NCBI GenBank assembly: GCA_023807065.1
Contig: JAJJLU010000933.1
Span: 1-13,865 of the forward strand
DNA: 13,865 nt
Direction of reading: 5' to 3'
DNA from: Isotricha intestinalis
Lineage: Eukaryota; Ciliophora; Litostomatea; Vestibuliferida; Isotrichidae
Shown here in pieces: positions 1 to 8,655 of the stretch. Positions within the stretch are counted from its first letter, which is position 1. Every line of letters begins with the position of its first letter. Below the pieces are notes generated by a model. That model saw only the letters and a list, made by a program, of their open reading frames with translations. It had not been told where the DNA came from and ran no database searches. The translations under genes were made by a program, and so were the position numbers.

Positions 1-30
1 CCCAATCCCCAATCCCCAATCCCCATCCCC
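1..30. repeat. Telomere-like terminal repeat (CCCCAAT)n, C-strand
   Basis: The window begins with CCCAAT, two full CCCCAAT units, then the variants CCCCAT and CCCC before AT-rich unique sequence. C-rich repeats on the 5' end of a strand are what a left chromosome end shows. The unit resembles ciliate telomeres (CCCCAA or CCCCAAAA) with one added T. Only about four units are present, so the array is cut by the window or assembly. The position at base 1 and the start of the first gene about 320 bp inward fit a macronuclear chromosome end. Confidence 0.8.
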
Positions 31-352
31 AAAAAGAGTAAGAAGAAGAAAAAATAGAAATGGATTAAATAAATAATTAACTAATTAAAATTAATAAAAT
101 TCTTAACAAAAAAAGCATTCGCAATTGTACATATGGCACTCCTTATTATCTATATCTATATATTTTATCTCTCAATTTTTACCTGTTTATCTCCCTAATC
201 TTTTTTCATCCACATATTTTTCTTTCATTTATCTTTTGAGAGCATCTTAATTTACAATATTTTTTTACTTAATTCTTCGTTGTTATATTTTATTTTATTT
301 TATTTTATTTTTTTTCATATTTTTTATAATATTATTTTTTTATCTATAATAA
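31..352. other. Subtelomeric non-coding leader of the EF-hand gene
   Basis: This is AT-rich DNA with no open frame or recognisable RNA gene. It contains a pyrimidine-rich stretch from about 160 to 250 and a run of TTTTA pentamers at about 285-316, just upstream of the start codon at 353. It probably holds the promoter and 5' untranslated region of the EF-hand gene, but no specific element can be identified by eye. Confidence 0.4.
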
Positions 353-2071
353 ATGAAAGATAATTCTTCTAAAGATATTCTAATTAAATACTTTTCTACT
401 ATTAAAAATCATGATAATGAAATTGAAGAATTAAGAAAATCTTTATGTAATAATAAACATTTTCTTCCTAAAAATTTATTTGATTCTATTGATATTAATC
501 TTAAAAGTTATTTAACTTTAAATGATTTGAGAAATTATTTAAATAAAAATAACATTGAATTTGAAGAACAATGTTTAAGAAGATTTATTCATAACTTTGA
601 CAAAGACGAAGATTTTTCAATCGATTATAAAGAATTTTTAGGTATTATTTCACCTAAAAAGGATGATAAACTTCAAAATGATATTATTTCAAAAGAACCT
701 CAAGAAAATGAAAATAATGAAATTGATTCTTCTTCTGAAAAAATTTTTCAAGAAATAATTATTAATGAATTTAATTTAATTAAAGATTTATATAAAATTG
801 CAGATGAATTAAAAAAGCAAAAAGATTTTACTACTTATGAAACTTTTCTTGAAATTGTTAAAGATGAAAAATATATTACTAAAGAAAATTTAGGGGTATT
901 TTTAGAAGATAATAATCTTGAATTAGATGATAATGATTTAGATATACTTTTATATAGAATAGATGCTGATAATGATGGTCAAATTTCTTATCAAGAATTT
1001 TTGGAAATTTTCTTTCCTTATAGGGAAAATTATACTTCAAAAGATATAAAACCAGAGCAAGAAAGGAGTAAAAATTATACTATTGATGATATTCAATTTA
1101 AAGATGAAAATTATGAAATTCCTCCTCTTAATGAAGAATTGAAAAATTCTTTATATTCAAATAAATTAAAATATTCAAATATTAACCCTTTAAATAATAA
1201 TAATATCAATGATAATTATTTAAATTCTGAGATAAATACAAATCAACCGTGTCGAGGTATAACAAATAAATTTACTCTATCACCTTTATCAAATGATTAT
1301 TCAATGGATAAACAATTTATAATTAAGAAAGAAGAAAATCAAGAAAATCCAACTTTTTCTTCAACATTAAATAAATCAAATCAACCTATTATTGTAAATA
1401 ATGAACCTCCAGTAAATCAAATTGATTTTGATTATACTAAAAAGATAAATAAAAGAGAACCCCCTCAATATAAAAGTTATTATATGCAAAAAATTCAATC
1501 AATGAACGAACCAATTGAAAATAAAATGAATGAAAATATACCAAGAGATATTTCAAATAAAGTTGTTAATTCTTTTTTTATAAGAGATCCATTATATTTA
1601 GATAATAGAAGTGAAGTATTAACTCAAGAGAAAATAAATGATCAATTTAAAGATAATAATAATTATTTAACTGATCAAATTCCTTTAAAAGTTTGTAATA
1701 GATGTCATTGTCCAAATCCATGTAACTGTTATTGCCCTTTTGATTCAAATAAAACTAATTTAAGTTGTTTATTAGAAAATTTAGTAAAGCAAAATAATAT
1801 TATTGAAGGACATAAAGATTCACTATCTCTTTGTACAGATGTTAATTTAACAGATTTGTTTGATTTTTTTGATAAAAGTAACATGAATTGTATTTCAAAT
1901 GTTGATATGAAACAAACTTTAATTGAATTAGGTCTATGTCCAAGCCCAACAGATATTAATAACATTTATGATAGATATGATAAGAACAAAGACAATAAAT
2001 TAAATTATAATGAATTTTGTGATATGCTTTTACAAAAAAAATATTATTTAGCTAAAGTTGTGAGTCAATGA
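353..2071 (+). CDS. Multi-EF-hand calcium-binding protein
   Basis: The product is 572 residues long, low-complexity and rich in Asn, Lys and Ile. Canonical EF-hand calcium loops are at residues 83-94 (DKDEDFSIDYKE) and 204-215 (DADNDGQISYQE). A third loop at 543-554 (DKNKDNKLNYNE) has Asn in place of the usual Gly at loop position 6. Degenerate loops lie near 48-59 and 507-518. The middle (about 225-440) looks disordered. A Cys cluster sits at 448-461 (CNRCHCPNPCNCYC). There is no Trp in the whole frame, and all glutamine codons are CAA. The layout of EF-hand pairs separated by helices is common in ciliate EF-hand proteins; a role as a calcium sensor is inferred from the loops only. There is no signal peptide or membrane segment. 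The frame ends at TGA, but in-frame homology continues beyond it (see the 2072-2405 entry), so the true product may be longer. The start is the first ATG of the frame and follows a T-rich leader. Confidence 0.9.
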   Translation: MKDNSSKDILIKYFSTIKNHDNEIEELRKSLCNNKHFLPKNLFDSIDINLKSYLTLNDLRNYLNKNNIEFEEQCLRRFIHNFDKDEDFSIDYKEFLGIISPKKDDKLQNDIISKEPQENENNEIDSSSEKIFQEIIINEFNLIKDLYKIADELKKQKDFTTYETFLEIVKDEKYITKENLGVFLEDNNLELDDNDLDILLYRIDADNDGQISYQEFLEIFFPYRENYTSKDIKPEQERSKNYTIDDIQFKDENYEIPPLNEELKNSLYSNKLKYSNINPLNNNNINDNYLNSEINTNQPCRGITNKFTLSPLSNDYSMDKQFIIKKEENQENPTFSSTLNKSNQPIIVNNEPPVNQIDFDYTKKINKREPPQYKSYYMQKIQSMNEPIENKMNENIPRDISNKVVNSFFIRDPLYLDNRSEVLTQEKINDQFKDNNNYLTDQIPLKVCNRCHCPNPCNCYCPFDSNKTNLSCLLENLVKQNNIIEGHKDSLSLCTDVNLTDLFDFFDKSNMNCISNVDMKQTLIELGLCPSPTDINNIYDRYDKNKDNKLNYNEFCDMLLQKKYYLAKVVSQ

Positions 2072-2405
2072 TATTCACCATCTTATTTTATGGGATTTTC
2101 TTATGATACCAAAAGAATTTTATTTAGATTATTTCAATCTATGATAGATACAAATAAAGAAATTAATAATTGTAGAATTTGGCTTTTTTCTAATAAAGGA
2201 TTTTCAGGGTATGATTTTTATAATTTGATTAAGAAAAATTATGCTAATGGAATTATAAAATATGATATTGTTGGTTTTATGAGTGAAAATGGGAAATTTC
2301 TTAATCCTTCTGAAATTGATTTATTAATGGAAATTTTAGATAAAAATAAAGATGGATATAATTTCTTATAATGAATTTTTGTCAGAAATTGCTTCTAAAT
2401 ATTAA
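2072..2405 (+). pseudogene. C-terminal EF-hand extension of the preceding gene, cut off by TGA and a frameshift
   Basis: Immediately after the TGA at 2069-2071 the same frame stays open to 2371. It contains helix-rich sequence (FSYDTKRILFRLFQSM...) of the kind that precedes EF-hand pairs. At about 2341 it starts an EF loop, DKNKDG. The frame then fails, but dropping one base near 2354-2356 restores a textbook loop, DKNKDGIISYNE, followed by FLSEIASKY and TAA at 2403-2405. So the ancestral gene very probably ran from 353 to 2405. Either the TGA is read through or is a sense codon, and the extra base is a sequencing error, or this tail has been lost by mutation. A separate small protein starting at the ATG at 2090 is possible but less likely. 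Confidence 0.7.
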
Positions 2406-2539
2406 ACTTATTTAATTTTTTTTTATTATTAAATAATTAAGTTATTTAATTTATTCTTAATAAAAGACATTAATATTATATTTATAAGATTTGTTTGAGA
2501 TAAACTATGCCTTATATTATATCATTTGTTACAATTTTT

Positions 2540-3541
2540 TTAAATATGATTCTCTATATAATTCACTAAATAATCTTTTTTATCATTCAATAAATTTTGA
2601 AGAGTATCAAATTCAACTAATTCTCCATATGCCAAAACTAAAATTCTATCATAATTAATAATAGTTTTAATTCTGTGTGCTATTGTTATAACAGTAGAAT
2701 GTTTCAATGCTTTTTCAATTCATTTTTGAATTCAAGTCTCTGTTTTATAATCAATACTTGCAGTGGCTTTATCCATTAAAACAACTTTACTTTTTCTTAT
2801 GCTCTTGCAACACAAATTAATTGTTTTTCACCAAAAGACAAATTAATGCCATCTTCAACTGTTTTGTAATTTAAAGATTTTTCTCTTAGAGCATCTTCCA
2901 AACCAACTTCAATCATAGCATCATTTTCAATTTCTAAGTCTGAATATCTAATAATCAATATTTTCTCTTAAAGAACATTCAATTAAAGTAGGTTCTTGTG
3001 GAATAACAGTAATACTATCTCTTAATTCTTCTAAACTAATAGTACTAATATCAACATCATCTATTGTAATTTTACCTTCTGTTGCTTCTAATATTCTAAT
3101 AAACATAAACATAAATTTGATTTTCCACTTCTTCCTACATATCCTATTTTTTCCATTGGTTTTATTTCTATATTTAAATTTTTAAGTATTAGGATGATAT
3201 TTAACAGAATAATTATGAAATTAACTTTTCCACTATGAATGACTCTTTTACCTCTTAATGATTTATCTTCAAATGGAGTTCCTTTTTGAACTATTTAAAG
3301 ATTCACATCTTTTTACTGAAGTTAATAATTTTTCCAAAGTTGTCAATCTTTCCATAATATCATATAAATAATCTATTAATTTCATTGAATAAGTTAATAA
3401 TAGTCCAATTGCTTGACTTGAAGCTGTATCTCTGAAAGCTAAACTAAATAATAAAACAAATAATAATAAAATAAATGATATTAAATCTAATCTGACTCCA
3501 AACCAAGCGTCTTCTCCAATTTGATAAAATCTAACTTTGAA
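2540..3541 (-). pseudogene. ABCC (MRP-type) transporter fragment, second nucleotide-binding domain, decayed
   Basis: Read on the minus strand this gives the last membrane segments of an ABCC exporter (WFGVRLDLISF, then a Leu/Phe-rich helix) followed by NBD2. Recognisable pieces are [10 protein letters not shown] before the Walker A, a Q-loop ([16 protein letters not shown]), the signature LSFGEKQ at 2821-2841, Walker B (VVLMDKATASID, about 2750-2788), the H-loop TIAHR, and the usual C-terminal DRILVL and GELVEFDT. ABCC proteins export conjugates or ions using ATP. At least six one- or two-base shifts are needed to follow the homology, and two in-frame TGAs occur at 2720-2722 and 2732-2734. 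Walker A is shortened to GRSGKS and the catalytic Glu after Walker B is Lys. The first half of the transporter is absent; the sequence abuts a GTPase fragment instead. It is almost certainly non-functional, unless the shifts are read errors. Confidence 0.85.
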
Positions 3542-3900
3542 GAAAGTATTTATTAATCATAGAATGTAATAAAATGACATTATTTAAATTACTATCATTT
3601 TTTGCACTAACTTCATAAAACAAACATTAATTTTCTCAGCAAAATTTTTTGCTTCTTCACTTTCAATTTTTCTATTATAATTTAAATCACTTTTATTTCT
3701 AACAATCATAATAACAGAATCTTCAGGAGCATTAACTTTATCGAAACTACTTCTATCATCAATACAATAAACAATTAAATCACCATGTGAATCATAATAA
3801 AATTTCTTGTTTCAGTACGAAATTTTTCTTCTCCTGCAGTGTCACATATTTTTAATTGAGCTGTTAAATATAAAAAACTTCTAATAATTTCAAATCAAGA
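3531..3900 (-). pseudogene. Rab/Ras-like small GTPase, 3' fragment, decayed
   Basis: The minus strand encodes the G3 motif DTAGEE (3826-3843) followed by KFRTETRNF, then YYDSHGDLIVYCIDD, the G4 motif NKSD (3686-3697) and the G5 motif SAK (about 3600-3608). This order and spacing are those of Rab-family GTPases that regulate vesicle traffic. The P-loop (G1) and switch I half is missing: homology begins at about 3900, where the flank of the U2AF array starts. About eight residues after SFDKVN are missing, and three single-base shifts interrupt the frame (near 3870, 3810 and 3610). There is no C-terminal prenylation cysteine: the frame ends at TAG 3531-3533, inside sequence that in another frame belongs to the ABCC fragment. 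The piece is therefore a remnant trapped between two rearrangement points. Confidence 0.8.
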
Positions 3901-4093
3901 AAAAAATGAAAATAGAATTTCATTTTTTTCAAAAGGAATAATTCTTTCTCATGAGAAAGTAATTTAATATGAAGAGAGGATATTGTTTTGATTTGATTTT
4001 AATTTCTTCATTTTTTTGTCAAATTTTTTTTTAAAAGAATTAAATCAATTTTTATTTATTTTTTAAAATAAATAATTTCCTATATTTTTTTTA
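3901..4093 (+). promoter_or_regulatory. Conserved 5' flank of U2AF-like copy 1
   Basis: This is related to the 5' flanks of copies 2 (about 6398-6563) and 3 (about 9392-9571). Shared blocks include AATAATTCTTTCTCATGA, TTCATTTTTTTGTCAAAT and AATAATTTCCTATAT just before the ATG. Copy 1 is the most diverged of the three. Conservation among copies suggests it carries the promoter and leader of the gene family, but it could simply reflect common descent. The left boundary of homology coincides with the broken end of the GTPase fragment. Confidence 0.45.
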
Positions 4094-4867
4094 ATGGAAA
4101 GTCGATATAGGAATAGAGAGAGAGAGAGATTCAGATAGAAGAGAAAGAGATAGAAGAGATAGAGAAAGAGATAGATATAGAGATAAAGATAGAGGTCGTG
4201 ATAGATATAAAGAAAGATCACGTAGACACCTTCATTCTATTCCCGTCATTCCTCCTATAGAAGGTATAATACATTATATAATCATTAATAAATAGATCCC
4301 ATGGTCTACATTATTCAAATTCAGAAGTCCAGAAGAAGCGAATTTAGGTTGTTAATGTAATAGGAAAACCTTTAAAAGTTGGAAGACCTAAAACTAATCA
4401 AGGTTTAATGATAATGGGAGATGATAATTTATTAAGTAATATATTTGCTTCTGTTTTAATTAATGGGATTATGAATGCACCTTTAAAAGGAGAAAAAATT
4501 ACTTTTTGTACTAAAGTGTTATTCTTTAAAGAAATTTTTGAAGATATTAAATTAGATTGTAAAAAATATTGGAAAGTTAATGAAATTTTTATACCTAGGA
4601 AAGATATTGAAGAAAATGATGTTGCTGGAATGGGAAATGCTTATGTTCTTTTTGATAGTGTTGATGATGTTAAAAATGCTAGAAGAAATTTGTGTTGTAG
4701 AAGATTTAATGATAGGTTAGTTAGGATTATTTATTGTGAAGAAGAAAAATTTGACAAAAAAAATTGTGAAGATAATGAAGAAAGTAATAATAAAAGTAAT
4801 AATAAAAAAAATAAATGAGAGTTGGATTGATGAAAATAATAGAATAGATATTATAAATGTTAATTAA
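4094..4867 (+). pseudogene. U2AF65-like splicing factor, copy 1, internally deleted
   Basis: The start reads MESRYRNRERER, followed by an Arg/Asp/Glu-rich stretch encoded by GAGA/GATAGA repeats. This resembles the Arg-rich N-terminus of U2AF large subunits, which bind the polypyrimidine tract and help recruit U2 snRNP. Compared with copy 3, sequence from the end of the Arg-rich part to the end of RRM1 is deleted: it jumps from about 4320 to GEEAN-like sequence at 4335. The C-terminal U2AF-homology motif (UHM) is open from 4408 to 4818 and holds EIFIPRKDIEENDVAGMGN, the YVLFDS strand and CCRRF. Within it about 14 residues after VLFFK are lost in frame. A five-base deletion (also in copy 2) shifts the last 20 or so codons; undoing it would reach TAA at 4865-4867. 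A UHM-only protein from 4408 could still be made, but I call it a pseudogene. Confidence 0.8.
4107..4215. repeat. GAGA/GATAGA microsatellite in copy 1
   Basis: A purine-rich run of GA and GATAGA units encodes the Arg/Asp/Glu-rich segment when read in the U2AF frame. Its length and phase differ from the equivalent runs in copies 2 and 3, so slippage here is one source of the frameshifts. Confidence 0.85.
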
Positions 4868-4962
4868 ATTATAAGAAATGGTTTGTTTTCTTTTACAGTT
4901 TATTATATTTATATATTAAATTAATTTATATAAATTATAAATTACTCGAATTTTATTTTTTA

Positions 4963-5045
4963 TTAATCCCATTCCTTAAAAAATTTATTTAAAATATTTG
5001 CTTAATGTTCTTGAATTATAATTTTTAATCAAATACTCATTTATA
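4963..5045 (-). pseudogene. Protein kinase tail remnant (unit 1)
   Basis: The minus strand reads LKIIIQEH, stop, ANILNKFFKEWD, stop. The same words (with QDH and KDWD) lie downstream of copy 3 at 11072-11150, where they continue in frame from the kinase N-lobe. This short piece is therefore a leftover of that kinase, carried along when the U2AF 3' flank was duplicated. Homology to the kinase locus ends at about 5045, which marks a breakpoint. Confidence 0.5.
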
Positions 5046-5094
5046 ATATTTAAATTCAAATTAGTAATAAATAATTATTCAAATAATAATGCAA

Positions 5095-5560
5095 TTTCTT
5101 TTCAAAATAATTATCTTAAGAAAATGAAGATGATAATTATAAAATAACATGTACGTGCACAAAAAGTAATTGCTCTAAGAAATATTGTGAATGCTTTAAA
5201 ATAGGAAAAAAATGTAACAAACAAATGTAGATATATTAATTGTATGAATATTAAAATTAAAGAAGATAAAAAATTATAATAAAGAGAGGGAAAGTATAAA
5301 CAAAAATATAAATGATAATTTAATAAATGATGTATTAAATAAAAATAAATATAATAAATTCAGAAGAAAATAATTTCGAGTAAATCATCTAGTTGTGAAA
5401 ATTTAAATGATTCTTTTAAAATACAAAGAATAAGTGTATTTATTAATAAACATTAAACTTCAATAAATGTTGAAAAATTAAGTAAAGAAGATTTAGATTT
5501 ATTATGCAAAAAAAGAAAACATTGTTAAATATTTTTTAAGGAAATAAAATATTAAAAAAA
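5095..5560 (+). pseudogene. CXC (tesmin/TSO1/LIN54-type) domain protein remnant, copy A
   Basis: From 5141 the plus strand reads ITCTCTKSNCSKKYCECF, then KIGKKCNKQ. After skipping one A near 5225 it continues CRYINCMN. This matches the CXC motif of tesmin/TSO1-like zinc-binding DNA-binding proteins (C-x-C-x4-C-x3-YC-x-C-x6-C-x3-C-x-C-x2-C), except that the next-to-last Cys is Tyr. Only one CXC unit is present; the usual RNPxAFxPK linker and second CXC are not seen. Upstream (from about 5095) a frame reading SFQNNYLKK is joined by another one-base shift. Downstream, degenerate frames with Ser/Lys/Glu-rich words (SCENLNDSFKIQRISVF, EKLSKEDLDLLCKKRK) run to about 5560 with TAA interruptions. Such proteins regulate cell-cycle genes in other eukaryotes; this copy is unlikely to work. 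Confidence 0.7.
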
Positions 5561-5661
5561 GTTAATTATTTTCAATTTAATTTTTGTTAAATAAATTTTT
5601 TATATTTTAAAAATTATATTAATAAAAAATAGTTATTTATTTTTGTTCATTATTTATAGAT

Positions 5662-5937
5662 TCATAGACTAGGTGCAAATTGTCCTCCAAGAAACATTGC
5701 TTTACATGCTATAGCTTTAGGAGTTAATGGGATTCCACCCATAGTGCAAGCTTGCCAAAAGCAAGCACCAGCAGTCCCTGCAGCTATTGCCCATCCAGCT
5801 CCTGGAATTAATAAACCAGGGCAATTAGCAATACCACAGCATGTTGCACAGGCAAATATTCCCATAGCTGGTCCTCCTCTAACATATAAATTTGAGTTTA
5901 AGAGGAAGAATAAAAGAAAAACTAAACTAAATCTCAT
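5662..5937 (-). CDS. Small cysteine-rich secreted peptide, copy A
   Basis: The product is 91 residues. Residues 1-21 form a clear signal peptide (Met-Arg, a Leu/Phe-rich core, then an Ala/Gly-type cleavage zone near VRGGPA). The mature part of about 70 residues is small and hydrophobic, rich in Gly, Ala and Pro, with seven cysteines at 30, 33, 34, 39, 59, 64 and 78. Motifs include FACATCCGIANC and AGACFWQAC. The Gly/Ala/Cys texture recalls small secreted Cys-rich proteins seen in several protists and algae, but I do not recognise the family. The frame is intact and richer in G+C than its surroundings, in contrast with the broken genes around it. The start is the first ATG upstream of the signal peptide; the frame ends at TGA. 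It is presumably exported through the secretory pathway; function unknown. An identical copy lies at 8656-8931. Confidence 0.85.
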   Translation of the reverse strand: MRFSLVFLLFFLLNSNLYVRGGPAMGIFACATCCGIANCPGLLIPGAGWAIAAGTAGACFWQACTMGGIPLTPKAIACKAMFLGGQFAPSL

Positions 5938-6101
5938 TTATTTATTATAAATATTCTGACATTTTATATTCAAAAATCATTTGACACTAACTCTTTTTGT
6001 TGGCATTTTTTTTTTAATTATTTTTAATAAACAATTTTAATTATTGGTATTTTTTTATTTATTTATTCTAATTATAATTTTATTTACTAAAGATATTTGA
6101 T

Positions 6102-6116
6102 TTGGGGATTGGGGAT
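6102..6116 (+). repeat. Interstitial telomere-like sequence, G-strand, copy A
   Basis: TTGGGGATTGGGGAT is two units of the complement of the CCCCAAT repeat found at base 1. Its orientation is that of a right-hand chromosome end, with the Cys-rich peptide gene lying just inside it (start codon 165 bp away). It may mark a former chromosome end, a fusion or a telomere-addition site. Confidence 0.65.
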
Positions 6117-6563
6117 AATAAAACCTCAAAACTCAAGATTTCATTCTTTTTTCAGATATCCATAAAATTAAAATTTAACTTTAACATTTTAAAATTCATT
6201 TTCCTTTTATTAACCTAATATCGTTGAATTAATCAAACTCTTAATTGTTAATTCTTCTTTTTTATTATTTAGATGATATTATTTTTGTGAAAATGAATCA
6301 AATAATTAGGTTAAATATTGAGGTCAATATACAATAAATAGTAAAGAGTTAATATATTAAATGATTTTTTTAAAATAATAATAAATAAAGTTTCATGATT
6401 CAGAAGGGAGAAATTCAAATTTTTTTCAAATATAATAATTCTTTCTCATGAAAAATTAATTTTATGTGAGGAGAACATATTGTTTTCTTTGATTTATATT
6501 TTTTCATTTTTTTGTCAAATTTTCTTTAAGGGATTTTTTAAAATAAATAATTTCCTATATTTA
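6117..6563. other. Non-coding spacer and 5' flank of U2AF-like copy 2
   Basis: No gene is visible here. From about 6398 the sequence is related to the 5' flanks of copies 1 and 3 and ends in AATAATTTCCTATAT followed by the ATG at 6564. The part up to 6535 is identical to 9111-9529. A short inverted pair (TTAACCTAAT at 6210-6219, ATTAGGTTAA at 6305-6314) is present but is not convincing as a functional element. Confidence 0.5.
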
Positions 6564-7861
6564 ATGGAAAGTAGACATAGAAATCATGACAGAGAGAGAG
6601 ATTTAGATAGAAGAGAGAGATAGATATAGAGATAGAGATAGAGATAGAGATAGAGATAGAGATAGAGAAAGAGAAAGAGATAGAGAAAGAGATAGGTATA
6701 GAGATAAAGATAGAGGTGGTGATAGATATAGAGAAAGATCACGTAGACATCATCATTCTCGTTCCCTTCATTCATCCTATAGAAGGTATAATAAATTATA
6801 TAATTCATATAAAAATAGGTCTCATCGTCCACGTTATTCAAATTCAAGTCTCATTCTCGTCATCATAAATCTCATTGTCGTCACCATAACAAATATCCAT
6901 TAAAATCATCTCAAAAAATACATACAGTAAAATTTCAAATCCAAACAGGTTTTTCAGACGCTCCATCAAATCCAGCTTTATTAAATCCAACCTCCACCTC
7001 AAGTAATCTTCCCTGAAACATTACCAGTATTTACAGCAACACCTTCAAATCAAAAAGCAACAACACCTCTCTTTCCTCAACCTCCTAATCCTAACTTAGT
7101 ACAATCTTTAGTACTTCTTCCAAAGGCATCTAAAACAGATAGTAAATTATATATAGGAAATCATTCAGCAGGTTTAACATAACAAACTTTAGTTCAGCTT
7201 TTAAATAATTCTCTCTGTAAAACCAGAAGGAATTGAGAACCAATCAATTCTGCATGGATAAGTGCAGATGGTGATTAAGCGAATTTAGGTTTTGTTTTAA
7301 ATGGAGTTAATGTAATGGGAAAGCCTTTAAAAGATGGAAGATCTAAAATTTATCAAGTTTAATGACAATGGGAGATGATAATTTATTAAGTAATACAGTT
7401 GCTTCTGTTTTAATTAATGGGATTATGAATGTGCCTTTAAAAGGAGAAAAAATTACTTTTTGTACTAAAGTATTATGTTTTAAAGGATTAGTTAAAAATA
7501 TTGATATTGAAAAGGAAGATGTTTATAAAGAAATTTCAGAAGATATTAGAATGTGAAAAATATGGGAAAGTTAATGAAATTTTTATGCCTAGGAAAGATG
7601 TTGAAGAAAATGATGTTGCTGGAATGGGAAATGCTTATGTTCTTTTTGATAGTGTTGATGATGCTAAAAATGCTAGAAGAAATTTGTGTTGTAGAAGATT
7701 TAATGATAGGTTAGTTAGGATTATTTATTGTGAAGAAGAAAAATTTGACAAAAAAAATTGTGAAGATAATGAAGAAAGTAATAATAAAAGTAATAATAAA
7801 AAAAATAAATGAGAGTTGGATTGATGAAAATAATAGAATAGATATTATAAATGTTAATTAA
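6564..7861 (+). pseudogene. U2AF65-like splicing factor, copy 2, disrupted
   Basis: It starts MESRHRNHDRERDLDRR, runs into a long GATAGA-encoded Arg/Asp/Glu tract, and later shows the Pro-rich stretch LFPQPPNPNLVQSLVLLP. RRM1 begins with the RNP2 strand KLYIGN (about 7140-7165), but a deletion after AWISADGD removes the RNP1 strand (GHYAFVEF in copy 3) needed for RNA contact. A TAA at 7180-7182 stands where copy 3 has CAA. The UHM follows in two overlapping frames: 7362-7556 contains TKVLCFKGLVKNIDIEKED, and 7501-7812 carries ECEKYGKVNEIFMPRKD, YVLFDS and CCRRF. The frames are split by one inserted base near 7546. The last codons are shifted by the same five-base deletion as in copy 1. From 7665 on it is identical to copy 1, whereas its 5' flank is identical to that of copy 3. 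It is probably dead. Confidence 0.8.
6585..6735. repeat. GATAGA microsatellite in copy 2
   Basis: A long run of GATAGA and GAGA units encodes RD/RE dipeptides in the U2AF frame. The phase is not constant, so the reading frame slips within the run. Its opposite strand gives an apparent Tyr/Leu-rich frame that is only a shadow. Confidence 0.9.
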
Positions 7862-7956
7862 ATTATAAGAAATGGTTTGTTTTCTTTTACAGTTTATTAT
7901 ATTTATATATTAAATTAATTTATATAAATTATAAATTACTCGAATTTTATTTTTTA

Positions 7957-8039
7957 TTAATCCCATTCCTTAAAAAATTTATTTAAAATATTTGCTTAAT
8001 GTTCTTGAATTATAATTTTTAATCAAATACTCATTTATA
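7957..8039 (-). pseudogene. Protein kinase tail remnant (unit 2)
   Basis: This is an exact copy of the remnant at 4963-5045. The minus strand reads LKIIIQEH, stop, ANILNKFFKEWD, stop, and corresponds to the end of the kinase homology at 11072-11150. Confidence 0.5.
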
Positions 8040-8088
8040 ATATTTAAATTCAAATTAGTAATAAATAATTATTCAAATAATAATGCAA

Positions 8089-8554
8089 TTTCTTTTCAAA
8101 ATAATTATCTTAAGAAAATGAAGATGATAATTATAAAATAACATGTACGTGCACAAAAAGTAATTGCTCTAAGAAATATTGTGAATGCTTTAAAATAGGA
8201 AAAAAATGTAACAAACAAATGTAGATATATTAATTGTATGAATATTAAAATTAAAGAAGATAAAAAATTATAATAAAGAGAGGGAAAGTATAAACAAAAA
8301 TATAAATGATAATTTAATAAATGATGTATTAAATAAAAATAAATATAATAAATTCAGAAGAAAATAATTTCGAGTAAATCATCTAGTTGTGAAAATTTAA
8401 ATGATTCTTTTAAAATACAAAGAATAAGTGTATTTATTAATAAACATTAAACTTCAATAAATGTTGAAAAATTAAGTAAAGAAGATTTAGATTTATTATG
8501 CAAAAAAAGAAAACATTGTTAAATATTTTTTAAGGAAATAAAATATTAAAAAAA
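8089..8554 (+). pseudogene. CXC-domain protein remnant, copy B
   Basis: By eye this is base-for-base the same as 5095-5560, including the one-base shifts and the Cys-to-Tyr change in CRYINC. The shared lesions show that the gene was already damaged before the block was duplicated, or that both copies carry the same systematic sequence error. Confidence 0.7.
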
Positions 8555-8655
8555 GTTAATTATTTTCAATTTAATTTTTGTTAAATAAATTTTTTATATT
8601 TTAAAAATTATATTAATAAAAAATAGTTATTTATTTTTGTTCATTATTTATAGAT

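Larger units (their letters stand above)
4671..6535. repeat. Long direct repeat, copy A (1865 bp)
   Basis: Compared line by line, this block is identical to 7665-9529 with a constant offset of 2994. It begins inside the UHM of U2AF-like copy 1, right after a T/C difference at 4670/7664. It ends in the 5' flank of the next U2AF-like copy, where 6536 is T and 9530 is A. It contains the kinase tail remnant, the CXC remnant, the Cys-rich peptide gene and the telomere-like motif. Confidence 0.9.

Noticed and set aside
1729..1965. Minus-strand frame inside the EF-hand gene
   Set aside because: It is antisense to the Cys cluster and EF-hand coding sequence, with no independent support.
5744..5950. 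Plus-strand open frames opposite the Cys-rich peptide genes (also 8738-8944)
   Set aside because: The minus strand has a clear signal peptide and Cys pattern; the plus-strand frames are shadows.
6210..6314. Short inverted repeat TTAACCTAAT / ATTAGGTTAA
   Set aside because: Ten bases with a loop of about 85 and no terminator or transposon context; repeated at 9204-9308 only because of the block duplication.
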